Shown: positions 46,133-54,660, counted from the stretch's first letter. The stretch: 64,000 nt of DNA from Natronosalvus halobius (GCF_024138145.1 NZ_CP099998.1:124001-188000); one strand, 5' to 3'. Made by a program: numbers and translations. Notes: generated by a model not told the origin, from the sequence alone.

Positions 46133-46606
46133 GTGACAGTGGAACGTCTCACTTTCGAGATAGTCGATATGCTCAAAGAGTTGATGGAGATAGAGAATAT
46201 GTGGGCCAGACACTCCAATCCGAAGAGCGGGTGGAGTCGAATAGCAGCAGGGTTCGTGGCCGTGGGCGCACTTTACCATCGGAAATGGAAGTTGTTGGGG
46301 CTCACTCTCCTGTTCTTAATCATCAATCCGGTGCTATTCCGCGAACCAAGTGAAGAGTTGGATGACTGGATGTATAAGGTCGTACGTGCTGAAGAACGCT
46401 GGACTAACGACGGGCACCGCCTCATCGGTCTCGACTACCCACAGATCCTAAACGCCGTGAGTATCCCAATCGGGCTCTATGGTCTCTACGCGGCGTACAA
46501 ACGCAAACCTGTCTCAACGTTGGTTTTCACGCTCACATCACAAGGACTCAACCAGTGGTGTATGAAGGAGATTATCGAGTATTACGAAGAAGTCGATTCG
46601 CAGTAA
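46133..46606 (+). CDS. DUF6653-like membrane protein
   Basis: 157 residues; an internal start at MEIENMWARHSNP is also possible and matches the usual family start. ENMWARHSNPKSGWSR is the family hallmark, followed by two membrane segments (WKLLGLTLLFLIINPVLF, AVSIPIGLYGLYAAY) and PVSTLVFTLTSQGLNQWCMK. The function of the family is not known to me. It stands alone with ~400 bp of gene-poor DNA upstream. Confidence 0.7.
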   Translation: MTVERLTFEIVDMLKELMEIENMWARHSNPKSGWSRIAAGFVAVGALYHRKWKLLGLTLLFLIINPVLFREPSEELDDWMYKVVRAEERWTNDGHRLIGLDYPQILNAVSIPIGLYGLYAAYKRKPVSTLVFTLTSQGLNQWCMKEIIEYYEEVDSQ

Positions 46607-46788
46607 GAATAGATCCTATATTGATCCTCCGTCCAGAACGATGCCTGCGTCACCTGTACTGACCGATCACCGATCTTCGCGGATCCCCCTCAGACTGGTG
46701 CCACATCCGCGCTCTGGATTCAGCATGGTCGTTGAAGCCTATCACCCCTTGATGATTTCAACAAAACCAATTACTTTTAAAACTAGCC

Positions 46789-47571
46789 TTATTGCTGTTC
46801 CCACCCTGGTCTCGGTGACCCTGGAAGATCACCTGTAGCGTCGAGTAGCTCTTCCTCAGTCGTCCAGGGATAACATCGCCCGTGGAGTTCGAAGAGACGG
46901 AAGTCGTTCAGATGCACCCAGCTGTACGACGGAACATCGATATCGTGTTCCTCAAGCGTGGTCCTCACCGTATCGACCGAGATGTCGATCCCAGATTGGT
47001 TTGCTCGTTCGATGAGGGCCTCGAGTACTGCAATCTCTGTCTCGTCATCGATGTCGGTGGCAGCGCTGATCTGCGCAGCAGCAGCGACTACATCACGTTC
47101 GTCAGTGAGGTGATCTTCCGTTTCCCACTGGTAGGCACGGGGGAAGGCGTACGCCTTTTCGAAGTACTCGGTTTCGCCCAGTTTGCCGAGTTCATTGATC
47201 TCCCCACCCGCGCCTTGCTCGAATACGACAGCCACGTAATCACAGAGTGTCGCCGTGATATGGAACTTCACACGAAACTCCGGAAGTCGGGGGAGCTTAA
47301 TGTCTGAAAGGTCTCCGATGAGAAAAGCATACGTTCCGTATCGGCGGTTCAGCCGATCACTCACTGCCCGTACTCGGCGGAGATACGGATCACGATAGCT
47401 CCCGAGGACGAGATACGCGGTTTGATCACGGTCGTAGATTGCCGGCGTCTCATTGTTTGCCCACGAGAGGATTCGCACGGCCTCCGTCGACCCGACGTCG
47501 AGTCCGCGTATGGCCTGCTGCACAGCCTTCATGATCTCGCCCGAGTTTGGGGGGACGGATGGAGCACTCAT
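46789..47571 (-). CDS. Protein with Rossmann/TIR-like domain, possible defence effector
   Basis: 260 residues from MSAPSVPPNSGEIMKAVQQA. The central part, YLVLGSYRDPYLRRVRAVSD, YGTYAFLIGDL and ITATLCDYVAVVFEQGAGGE, has the order of a TIR-like or nucleoside-deoxyribosyltransferase-like fold. In those folds a Glu near such a GGE would be catalytic for nucleotide or NAD cleavage. This is fold inference by eye, not a firm match. The C-terminal third is helical and acidic (IDDETEIAVLEALIERANQS). It is divergent from a winged-helix regulator 115 bp away. Confidence 0.5.
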   Translation of the reverse strand: MSAPSVPPNSGEIMKAVQQAIRGLDVGSTEAVRILSWANNETPAIYDRDQTAYLVLGSYRDPYLRRVRAVSDRLNRRYGTYAFLIGDLSDIKLPRLPEFRVKFHITATLCDYVAVVFEQGAGGEINELGKLGETEYFEKAYAFPRAYQWETEDHLTDERDVVAAAAQISAATDIDDETEIAVLEALIERANQSGIDISVDTVRTTLEEHDIDVPSYSWVHLNDFRLFELHGRCYPWTTEEELLDATGDLPGSPRPGWEQQ

Positions 47572-47686
47572 AAGCCGGAACAGTACTGGCTGAGTAAAAG
47601 GCATTTCTAACTGACTCAGTGTTTTAGTGATTCTATTGACTCGTTCAGCCCAAACCATTATGCAGTCGAGTCCACTACTCTACAGT

Positions 47687-48160
47687 ATGAGCGATACGGC
47701 CCCCGAAGGGTTCGAGGATTCCTTCGCAGAGCAACAGCGGATGCGTGAGCTACTCTCCCAGGAGACACGCCACCTCATTTTGCAGTTGGTCCTCGGTCAC
47801 CCAGCACACCTCGCGTCGTTGGCCGAACTCGACTACATGATTCCGAAGAACGAGGCGGCCATCCTCGACCAGCTCGAGACGCTCCAAGAAGCAGGAATCC
47901 TTGACGTCTTCGTGCACGAACCCAACGTGTCGACGCGCGATCTCCCGTCAAAGTTCTGGGGACCGACCGAGCGCGGGGTTGAGATCCTCTACGAGCATAA
48001 CTTCCTGCGGGGCGTCCCTGTTGCACGCGCGGTCTACGAGGAAACGAAAAAATCCGAGCGGGTGCAGCGCCACGAGGACGCACCGCGACCCACGCTTCCC
48101 AAAGCCGTAGGAGAGGCACTCGAATTCGACGAACCGGATGTGACATCCTCCCCGCCGTAA
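47687..48160 (+). CDS. Winged-helix regulator (PhiH1-repressor/MarR-like) with IS-derived tail
   Basis: 157 residues from MSDTAPEGFEDSFAEQQRMR. The winged-helix core reads SQETRHLILQLVLGHPAHLA, ELDYMIPKNEAAILDQLETL and QEAGILDVFVHE. The last residues (DVTSSPP, stop) are encoded by an IS605-type end sequence rather than by the original gene, so the C-terminus is a fusion product. A paralogue that has become a pseudogene follows at 48557-48939. Divergent from the TIR-like gene, hence its likely regulator. Confidence 0.75.
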   Translation: MSDTAPEGFEDSFAEQQRMRELLSQETRHLILQLVLGHPAHLASLAELDYMIPKNEAAILDQLETLQEAGILDVFVHEPNVSTRDLPSKFWGPTERGVEILYEHNFLRGVPVARAVYEETKKSERVQRHEDAPRPTLPKAVGEALEFDEPDVTSSPP

Positions 48161-48410
48161 ACGGCAGGGCTTCCGACACGGTGAGAATGTCAGTTCGTCG
48201 TCGCTGGCAGTGGGTTTCGACTCTTGAAGCGCCGTGAGCGTCAGCTGCGAGGGTGTCTCGCTCTCCTCACGGTGTCGTTCGAGAGACGCAAAGCGTCTCT
48301 CGTGACCCCGAGACGGCTTTGCCGTCTCGGACGGAGTCGTGGCCGTGTCACTACGGCTCCCGTCCTGTGGCGAGTCATCGCCTGCCTGTTTCCACGGCAG
48401 GCTCTCTCCC
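48140..48410. mobile_element. IS605/IS1341-type end and hairpin cluster
   Basis: Starts with the end hairpin CCCGCCGTAAACGGCAGGG. It also contains two tandem perfect hairpins, CGAGAGACGC-AAA-GCGTCTCTCG (48280-48302) and CCGAGACGGC-TTT-GCCGTCTCGG (48308-48330), and a looser one, GCCTGCC...GGCAGGC (about 48379-48401). No gene is present. It separates the regulator from its dead paralogue and leads into a TnpB N-terminal scrap. Confidence 0.6.
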
Positions 48411-48414
48411 CACT

Positions 48415-48556
48415 GCGCTCGGACGTTGACCAGACCTTCGAGGAGTTTCGCCAAGCCGCCCAGCACGTCTCGGACTATGGATGGAACGACGACCCCGACC
48501 ATCTCGTCAAAGCCAAAAACACACTCCACAAAGCCACGTACACCGACGTTCAGGCG
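48415..48556 (+). pseudogene. TnpB N-terminal remnant
   Basis: The plus strand reads DVDQTFEEFRQAAQHVSDYG then WNDDPDHLVKAKNTLHKATY. This resembles the start of one haloarchaeal IS1341-type TnpB lineage, distinct from the complete TnpB at 61640. It breaks off after TDVQ, where the regulator paralogue begins. Confidence 0.55.
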
Positions 48557-48939
48557 ACCTGGAGTCCGTTCGGGAGCGGCTCAACGTCGTCACCCAGGAG
48601 ACGCGATTCGCACTCCTCCAGGACATCCTCGGGCATCCGTCGGAACTGACGACGCTGAAGGAACTCGACTACGTCAACCCGAGCAAGAGCCAGACGACGA
48701 TTCGTCAGCACCTCCAGCACCTCGTCGACGCCGGCATCGTCGAGGAAGTCCTCTTGTCGGAGGACCGTCGATAGAACGATCTCCCGTACAAGTTCTACGG
48801 GGTCAGTGAGAGTGGTCGGCAGTTCCTCGAGGAGCACAAGCTCCTCCGAGCGCAGGAACCCCTCCGAGAGATCTACGATCGAGTGGAGAAGACCGACGAC
48901 ATCAAACGATACGAGACCGCTCCGCGACCCGAGCGATAA
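48557..48939 (+). pseudogene. Winged-helix regulator paralogue with in-frame stop
   Basis: Reads VTQETRFALLQDILGHPSEL, KELDYVNPSKSQTTIRQHLQ, GIVEEVLLSEDRR, stop, then NDLPYKFYGVSESGRQFLEE and KRYETAPRPER. This is the same family as the regulator at 47687. A single TAG where a Gln or similar codon is expected interrupts the frame, and the N-terminal start is lost to the TnpB scrap. Dead unless readthrough occurs. Confidence 0.75.
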
Positions 48940-49013
48940 CTGCTTCTGTCTTTCACTTCGCATACGGGGTGCCCTCCGAATAACTGGTTCTCCGATTGGG
49001 GGTACTAGTTCGG

Positions 49014-49337
49014 CTACTCGTCTGAATTCACTGGAGATTTGTACTTTGACTTGATGCGATCTCCATCCCGCCACTGCCAGTAGTAGTAGCGGTTGTCGTT
49101 GATCTCCTTGATCGTGAGTGTCGCTTTCGAGGGGACGTCATCGGGAAGTTCGTCAGAGCGCTCGTTGAGCTCGTCTTCCTCGTCCGCTTCGGCAAGGCGG
49201 GCCTCGCGCTCGCGATACTCGGCGAGTTCATCGGCATAGCGGGCAACGCGCCGGAGTTGCTCGAGCGAGTAGTCGTTGAGTGTGTCGATGACGTTGGTGG
49301 GGAGATCCGCAGGGGGCGTCGGTGGCTCGTAGGACAT
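49014..49337 (-). CDS. DUF6788-like small haloarchaeal protein
   Basis: 107 residues from MSYEPPTPPADLPTNVIDTL. A helical acidic middle (RVARYADELAEYREREARLA) is followed by a C-terminal module TIKEINDNRYYYWQWRDGDR and IKSKYK, resembling the DUF6788 motif. I chose this start because the operator-like repeat at 49350-49392 lies just upstream and because a second, truncated copy at about 40.1 kb begins the same way. Function unknown; common near haloarchaeal plasmid genes. Confidence 0.7.
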   Translation of the reverse strand: MSYEPPTPPADLPTNVIDTLNDYSLEQLRRVARYADELAEYREREARLAEADEEDELNERSDELPDDVPSKATLTIKEINDNRYYYWQWRDGDRIKSKYKSPVNSDE

Positions 49338-49349
49338 GGGCCGATCTGT

Positions 49350-49392
49350 GTTAACCAACATAGACGCAAAGAGCATAGTTTTGTTGGTTAAC
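49350..49392. promoter_or_regulatory. Paired half-site inverted repeat (operator candidate, copy 2)
   Basis: GTTAACCAAC and the perfect complement GTTGGTTAAC, 23 bp apart. It lies 13-55 bp upstream of the DUF6788-like start, overlapping where the core promoter should be, so a bound dimer-of-dimers could repress. Same arms and same spacing as at 40099-40141. Confidence 0.7.
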
Positions 49393-49409
49393 TGGGGGAG
49401 ACGGTGTCT

Positions 49410-50339
49410 TCAGCCCTCGGCGATCGTCTCGATTATCTCCTGGGCGGTCAAACTAATCCGCCCGAGTCGATCCTGGATCACCTCAGGGTCGTCGCCGTGC
49501 CAGGCAGCAAGATAGAACGCCGAGCCGCTCGTATCCAAGCCGCAATACCGACCAACGATGTACGCGACGGCCTCCGCTTCGACCTCGCGTTTCGACCGTT
49601 CGTCCTCATCGTCGACGTCGAAATGGAGCAACACGTGAGCGTACTCGTGAATCAACGTGACCGCGAGGTCGGCCTGGTTCGGACGGGCTTTCGCCGCCAC
49701 GATCGGCGTGAAATCATGGATATCCCGTTGTTTACAGACGCCTTTCGCGTCGCCGTGCACCCACTCGTCAGCGTTGACGATGTGAACCGTCACGCCGAGA
49801 TCATCCGCTGCCTCTCTGAGTACAGGCACGAGGTCCTCGGCGTCGCCCGTCACCTCCGTCTCTAGCTCGGGAAGGGCTTCGCCCTCGGTCTGCGAGATAT
49901 CGAAGACAGCGGCCGGTTTGAATCCCACGACCCCTTTCGACCACTCCTCGGGTGGCCTCTCGTCGTAGTCACAGTCGCTGTCCTCGTGGTAGCTCGGCGA
50001 GTTCTCGCATGCTGGGCACTGCTTCGTGATGATCGGCGCCCAGATCCAGATCGCCTGTTCGCCCTCCTGGACGTGCCGGTCGAACTCGTTCCGCCAGGTG
50101 TTGAAGCCGGCGACCTTCGTCGCCTCGGGACACTGGAGGTTGATGAGCAGTGTGTTCCGATGGGAGTAATCGTGGAAACGACTCTGGACGTCGAGCCACT
50201 CCTGAAACTCATCACTGGCCTGCGCCGCATCAACGTCGTTAACGAGGTCGTCGATCCACTGTTCGATCGTACTGTGCATCTCGTCTTTTCGTGTGTCGGT
50301 CTCCTCGAAGGAGGCCGACGAATCACTGGTCGTAGCCAT
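49410..50339 (-). CDS. ArdC-like protein with zinc-metallopeptidase motif
   Basis: 309 residues from MATTSDSSASFEETDTRKDE. Residues ~20-180 resemble the ArdC-type ssDNA-binding domain (NTLLINLQCPEATKVAGFNT, EGEQAIWIWAPI, VVGFKPAAVFDISQTEG). A CPAC...HEDSDC cluster, probably zinc-binding, is inserted. The C-terminal half has the gluzincin motif LIHEYAHVLLH near residue 230 and a downstream EVEAEAVAYIVG supplying the third ligand. ArdC proteins protect incoming plasmid DNA from restriction. That function here is inferred, but it fits a mobile replicon with an McrBC-like locus nearby. Confidence 0.82.
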   Translation of the reverse strand: MATTSDSSASFEETDTRKDEMHSTIEQWIDDLVNDVDAAQASDEFQEWLDVQSRFHDYSHRNTLLINLQCPEATKVAGFNTWRNEFDRHVQEGEQAIWIWAPIITKQCPACENSPSYHEDSDCDYDERPPEEWSKGVVGFKPAAVFDISQTEGEALPELETEVTGDAEDLVPVLREAADDLGVTVHIVNADEWVHGDAKGVCKQRDIHDFTPIVAAKARPNQADLAVTLIHEYAHVLLHFDVDDEDERSKREVEAEAVAYIVGRYCGLDTSGSAFYLAAWHGDDPEVIQDRLGRISLTAQEIIETIAEG

Positions 50340-50462
50340 TGTGTACTCTGAATCGAGTTCACGGCGACTGCGTCGATTCAGGACGCGCCGCACCCCTCAG
50401 GGGCGTATAAAAACGTTGGAGAGTTCGAGCGAACAGCAATCGGTAGCAGCCTGGACGTACCG

Positions 50463-51551
50463 CTACTGGAGTCGTTGGAGGAGTAGGTACCCGAGTGCTC
50501 CGAGGACAAAGGCGATTCCGACGTTGGCCACCAGCCCGACGAGTCCGATTCCAATCGTAAGCGCCAGGTGATCGGTCTTGAGTCCTGCTCGTCCGAGTTC
50601 AACGGCGATCAGGGCGAGGACCACGCCGAGCATGGACAGGGGGAACGCGGCAACGATCCCGACAGCGATCACGGCGGCAATCGCATAGATCACCCCCAGA
50701 ATGAGGTTCGACCCGGCGGTGCGTGCACCGAACGCATACTTTCCGGCCACGCCTCCGCTCCCGTGGCACATCGGCATCGCCCCGAGCGGGATTGCAACCA
50801 GGTTCATTACACCCATACTGGATGCGAGTTCGTCAGCTGAGACGTCTGCATCGTAGAAATCTGAGAGGAGCAGTGAGGTCGCGACGGCCGCGTTCCCAAC
50901 CGTCATTGCAAGCTGGGCGATCGTCCCTTCTACAGCTGCGATCGAGAGTGCCTGTGTATTTGGAAGGTCGACTGCGACGGTCGGATATACCGGTGTTGGA
51001 AGGCCTGTCTGAGCAACGGTGATACCAACACCGACGCAGAGGACAACGAGTGCGCTCGCTCGGTGATACCCAGCGAGGATGACAATACCGGCGATAGCAA
51101 CCGCGATGAGTGCGAACGGAACACTGTTGAGACTGAGTTGAATGCCTGTCTCGAGGAGGATAAGCGCGACCGCGACTTGGACACCGCGAATCACGGGCTG
51201 ACCGATGTACTGGGTAATCCGGCCGAGCGTTCCGGTCCATCCGACGACGAGAAGAATACCTCCGGCGAGGAGGCCTGCGACCGCGAGCTCGCCTGCGGTA
51301 AGTGACCCAGCGATCACCAGCGCAGCGAGGGCCTTCATCGGTTCGACGGACATCGGTAACCCGTAGTAGAGTCCCCACACGACCTGGAATACCGCGAATC
51401 CCAGAAGGAGGTGGGTGAGCGAGAGGTCGGTCAGCGCACCGATAGCGACGACAATGGGAAAGACTGTAACCGAATCTCCTAACGCGCCAGTAAACTCACC
51501 GACTGAAAAATCGATGGCGGGTGTCTGTTCGTAATCGCTCGAATGAGCCAC
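50463..51551 (-). CDS. MOT1-type molybdate/sulfate transporter
   Basis: 362 residues with about ten membrane helices. DFSVGEFTGALGDSVTVFPI and YGLPMSVEPMKALAALVIAG near the N-terminus, and VAIPLGAMPMCHGSGGVAGK later, are signatures of the MOT1 (SulP-related) family, which takes up molybdate or tungstate-like oxyanions. A tungsten-type AOR is encoded elsewhere in the window, so oxyanion supply would be useful, but no direct link is visible. Stands alone. Confidence 0.85.
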   Translation of the reverse strand: MAHSSDYEQTPAIDFSVGEFTGALGDSVTVFPIVVAIGALTDLSLTHLLLGFAVFQVVWGLYYGLPMSVEPMKALAALVIAGSLTAGELAVAGLLAGGILLVVGWTGTLGRITQYIGQPVIRGVQVAVALILLETGIQLSLNSVPFALIAVAIAGIVILAGYHRASALVVLCVGVGITVAQTGLPTPVYPTVAVDLPNTQALSIAAVEGTIAQLAMTVGNAAVATSLLLSDFYDADVSADELASSMGVMNLVAIPLGAMPMCHGSGGVAGKYAFGARTAGSNLILGVIYAIAAVIAVGIVAAFPLSMLGVVLALIAVELGRAGLKTDHLALTIGIGLVGLVANVGIAFVLGALGYLLLQRLQ

Positions 51552-51672
51552 TATCTGGGGATGAGGGCTCTGAACTTATGAATTCATTCAGTAACGAGAT
51601 TCGGTGACCAGTAATCTCTTCATAACTAGAATTGGTTACTTCCCCAGTTTGCCCACACCCGACGCTGATTCA

Positions 51673-52071
51673 CTACTGCTCTTCTTCGCTGAGGTTGTCG
51701 AAGAATCGGGAAACCCGGCGTTTGAATTCTTCTAACTGTGCTCCGGTATCGGATGCATCGAGGTCCCAGACTTCACTCTCTCCCGACCAACCGTCTGGCT
51801 GGAACTGCTCGACCGAACAGCCCATCGTCACGACGTGCGTCGCGTCTTCGATGTCTGCGGGAGTGATCTCACGGGGCTTGCGATCACTGATGTCGATTCC
51901 TTCCTCCTGGAGGGCTTCAATAACGTCGTCGTGGACGGAGTCGGCGGGATCCACGCCGCCGGTGACAATCTCGATATCGAGCGCTCGGGTGTCTCGCTCG
52001 CGTTCTGCAAGTGCTGTCGCCATCTGACTCCGCCCAGCGTTTCCGACACAGACGAACGCGATTTTTGTCAT
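51673..52071 (-). CDS. Low-molecular-weight phosphatase / ArsC-like protein
   Basis: 132 residues. The P-loop CVGNAGRSQMA near residue 8 gives Cys-x5-Arg-Ser. The second half ends with the conserved VWDLDASDTG, where the Asp-Pro acid loop of LMW-PTP is here Asp-Leu-Asp. Members are either protein tyrosine phosphatases or thioredoxin-coupled arsenate reductases. A third-position Cys (TMGCSVEQF) at about residue 83 resembles the relay Cys of arsenate reductases. No ars operon is adjacent, so the role is open. Confidence 0.85.
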   Translation of the reverse strand: MTKIAFVCVGNAGRSQMATALAERERDTRALDIEIVTGGVDPADSVHDDVIEALQEEGIDISDRKPREITPADIEDATHVVTMGCSVEQFQPDGWSGESEVWDLDASDTGAQLEEFKRRVSRFFDNLSEEEQ

Positions 52072-52135
52072 CAGGTCTACTACGTCCTAGACGCATATGA
52101 ACTCAGTTCCAGTGTTCACCTCCGCAACGCGAAAC

Positions 52136-52330
52136 TCACTGGTTATCCTCCCACTGGCGCTCGCGCTCCCGTCGGGCAACGCGCTCGCACCGGCGGTTGT
52201 CTTCATTCAGATGCTCGTTGAACTGGTTAGAACGGTTATTCTCGCATGAGTCATCCCGGCCTGGTTGGTCTTGGAGTCGTCTGATCAGATCCTCGATTTC
52301 GACGTTGGACGGAGTAGTTGAGTCACTCCC
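52136..52330 (-). pseudogene. Small helical protein gene lacking a visible start
   Basis: A minus-strand frame reads STTPSNVEIEDLIRRLQDQP, then NRSNQFNEHLNEDNRRCERV and ARRERERQWEDNQ, stop. It looks like a short coiled-coil haloarchaeal protein. The frame is bounded upstream by a stop with no ATG, GTG or TTG in between, so the 5' end is probably lost. It lies 30 bp downstream of the small conserved gene that follows. Confidence 0.4.
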
Positions 52331-52359
52331 AAGGCGTCAATTCTGAACGCAGATGTGGG

Positions 52360-52707
52360 TCACCGGAGTTCGTGTGTTTCCTCAGCGAAGCCGACCGTAA
52401 CCAGGTACTCGAGGAACGCGTCAAACCGCTCGACGTCGCTGGGTGTGTCGGCCGCAAGGTGTCGCGCCCATTCGATGGCCCACCGGAAGGCGGGATCCGT
52501 TCCGCCCTTGCCATGGACGTACCACCACCGAGCAGCTTTCAGCACGACCAGCGGATTCGTCGGCGGATGCTGACCAGCAAGCCCACGGGTGATCGACTCG
52601 ATTTCGTCGAGGACATCGGCGGGGTCGACGTCATCTGATTGGGCGTTCGCGATATCGACTGGAATGGCGTCAATTGAGACGTTGTTGGCACTCTGTTGTT
52701 GACTCAC
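52360..52707 (-). CDS. Small haloarchaeal protein of unknown function (intact copy)
   Basis: 115 residues from a GTG start (VSQQQSANNVSIDAIPVDIA). Compact, acidic and Trp-rich (LKAARWWYVHGKGG, FRWAIEWARHLAADTPSDVE, FDAFLEYLVTVGFAEE). The copy at 5416-5748 shares the first ~85 residues but has an altered end, so this is the complete version. In both places the upstream DNA holds the 3' end of a pirin gene. No domain recognised. Confidence 0.65.
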   Translation of the reverse strand: MSQQQSANNVSIDAIPVDIANAQSDDVDPADVLDEIESITRGLAGQHPPTNPLVVLKAARWWYVHGKGGTDPAFRWAIEWARHLAADTPSDVERFDAFLEYLVTVGFAEETHELR

Positions 52708-52816
52708 AGGAAGTCACCTCTGGGTGAGAACCTTCGATAGAGCTCTCGCTCTTTCCGGGGCACAAAAACAGCTACCGGAGAACCGACTCGCTGCTAACTT
52801 AGCGGCCGGTCGCAAC

Positions 52817-52985
52817 TTATAGAATTATCTGAGTGTAAGGGGTGATGGCAAAAGCGACGGTGGTCGGGTTCTCAGTTGCGATGATAGGTACGACACTCTT
52901 GTCCGTCACGAGCGTGCTCCCAGTGTAGCCGGCTGTAGCCAATCCCTCGCCCGCTTCGATTGCATCGGGAAGACTTTCATTTGTA
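52817..52985 (-). pseudogene. C-terminal remnant of a pirin gene
   Basis: Reads EAGEGLATAGYTGSTLVTDK, SVVPIIATENPTTVAFAITP, then stop. It parallels the end of the pirin at 5837 (IGEESVGYTETALVTGESDV, TATDNSTIVAFAINP). Only the last ~55 codons remain. With the following small gene it shows that a pirin-plus-small-gene block was duplicated. Confidence 0.75.
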
Positions 52986-53173
52986 CGAGTTCTGGAGAAC
53001 GCTCAGTACCCATTCGAATGGCGATACACCTGCACAACACAGTCGAAATAATCTGTTTTAACGGTCTCTTTGACTCGTTGGACGAATCGTAGTTGGCTCT
53101 GTGTCGTCATCAATACCCTCCAGTGCGTGTGCACCGGCACTCATTGCCGGCGCAGCCAGACTACACCTAATCC
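52986..53173. other. Short spacer with unassigned scrap
   Basis: A minus-strand stretch reads RVKETVKTDYFDCVVQVYRH before a stop. It may be a protein fragment, but I do not recognise it. Nothing else seen. Confidence 0.3.
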
Positions 53174-54163
53174 TCAGAGAGGGTGTCGTGTGATACCGTC
53201 GATCCCGTCTTCAGTCACGCGAAGTAGCCACGTTGACGGGTTATTGTTTTCTTTTCTGTTATTGATCGGTGTTGGTGCTCCGGTAACAAGAACGGGCGTT
53301 TGGAATTCATCAAGTGTGCCCTGTTGGCCGACGTGCATATGTCCGGAAACGATGAGGTCAATGTCCACAGAGGTTTGTTTAACCGCCACTCGAAAATCTG
53401 CTCCTCTCTTTTGATACATGAGGTGGCCTTTTCCATTTTGAACAGGGTATGGAGTATCGTGGACGACCAATACGTTCGCGTTTGTTAGTACTGATTGAGC
53501 CGATGTTTTGAGCGGTTGGCCTGGGAAGTTATCGTAACTGTAGTCGATACCGAATAGTGTGACATCCATTTCCCCCACTGATTCTCCAACTGTGGAGAGG
53601 CGTTCAATTCCCGATACATCCTCAGTTGCACCATCAACCGTCCGACGGCTCGCCGGTTCGTCGTGATTCCCATAGATGTAGTAGAACGGTATGTTGAATT
53701 CTGACTTGAGATTGTTAATCACAAAGGATCGGTCTGATCCAATGGCAACGTGATCGAAAATGTCCCCGGCGTGAATAACGCCATCAGCGTCTAGGGTATT
53801 GGCTTGGTTCATCACAGCCCGGAAGCGATCACGAGCGTCAAGCTCTCGAGCACCCTTTGCTTTCTTGTCACGGCGACGATGCCGATAACCGACGTGGGTG
53901 TCCCCGACAATCAAGAGCCGTGTGGCGTTGTCACCGGGCGGTCCAAGTTCAGTCACCGTCAGATCCTTCGTACTGTCGAGCTGGTAATGTCGAGTTCCAC
54001 CCTGTGACCAATATCTTCCACGGACATTTTCGAGCTCATACTGGTGGCCTTCCGTAAGTGAAAGGGAGAGAGAATGTGTGGACCATACCTTCAGCGAAAT
54101 CGTGTGACCGGCTGCATCTTCGACTGTAACTTCAAAATCGAGTTTGTTGTTGCTGGAGGTCAC
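53174..54163 (-). CDS. Metallophosphoesterase (DNA-repair exonuclease SbcD-like) with N-terminal OB-like region
   Basis: 329 residues from a GTG start. The calcineurin-like motifs are complete: LIVGDTHVGYRH, GVIHAGDIFDH, YIYGNHDEP, VLVVHDTPYP and IVSGHMHVG. Residues 1-75 (EVTVEDAAGHTISLKVWSTH, YELENVRGRYWSQ) look like an OB fold for nucleic-acid binding. Homologues usually begin further upstream. The frame here is open for another ~40 codons (TRDDLPRNDRLSDPITVLV) but lacks an ATG, so the native start may be damaged. Likely a DNA phosphodiesterase; partner not visible. Confidence 0.82.
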   Translation of the reverse strand: MTSSNNKLDFEVTVEDAAGHTISLKVWSTHSLSLSLTEGHQYELENVRGRYWSQGGTRHYQLDSTKDLTVTELGPPGDNATRLLIVGDTHVGYRHRRRDKKAKGARELDARDRFRAVMNQANTLDADGVIHAGDIFDHVAIGSDRSFVINNLKSEFNIPFYYIYGNHDEPASRRTVDGATEDVSGIERLSTVGESVGEMDVTLFGIDYSYDNFPGQPLKTSAQSVLTNANVLVVHDTPYPVQNGKGHLMYQKRGADFRVAVKQTSVDIDLIVSGHMHVGQQGTLDEFQTPVLVTGAPTPINNRKENNNPSTWLLRVTEDGIDGITRHPL

Positions 54164-54425
54164 TACCTCTCGAACAAGGACTGTGATGGGGTCTGAAAGC
54201 CGGTCGTTTCGAGGAAGGTCGTCGCGAGTGAACAGATAGTTAACAAGAAGGAAACAGAACGAGTATTTAATCGATACGAGATTGTTGCCTCCATGGCCGA
54301 TTTGACCCTTTCGACAATACCTTCATTGCTATGGAGTGAGATTCCTCAATATTATCGGATGTACTCAGCAAAGATCTCGAGACGGGTGAATGTCCGCCTG
54401 AGAGAATCGAGGCACACAACACAAT
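54164..54425. other. Spacer
   Basis: Less GC-rich than the flanking genes, and holds the open upstream extension of the phosphoesterase frame on the minus strand. No independent gene seen. Confidence 0.3.
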
Positions 54426-54660
54426 TCACATCTCGATCACTATTTCATTTCCGCTATCTGAATCAAACAATAAATCAAATGATGGATGCTTGAACAGCAC
54501 CTCATCACAGGACTTGCATTTAGTGAACAGAGGTTGTTTTGCACTCCAGTAATCTGTCCGCTCAATTATTGCTTTCCCGAATTTTCCGAAATGCCCACCA
54601 GTGGTTTCGAAGTGATCAAATTCATGACTTCCGCACTCCGGGCATGGTTCGTGAGACAGA
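54426..54660 (-). pseudogene. C-terminal part of a zinc-ribbon protein, joined out of frame
   Basis: Reads PCPECGSHEFDHFETTGGHF, IIERTDYWSAKQPLFTKC and KSCDEVLFKHPSFDLLF, with two CxxC knuckles. It has good protein character but no start of its own. It overlaps the end of the gene upstream in a different frame, so it appears to be the downstream half of a lost gene fused by recombination. Confidence 0.5.
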
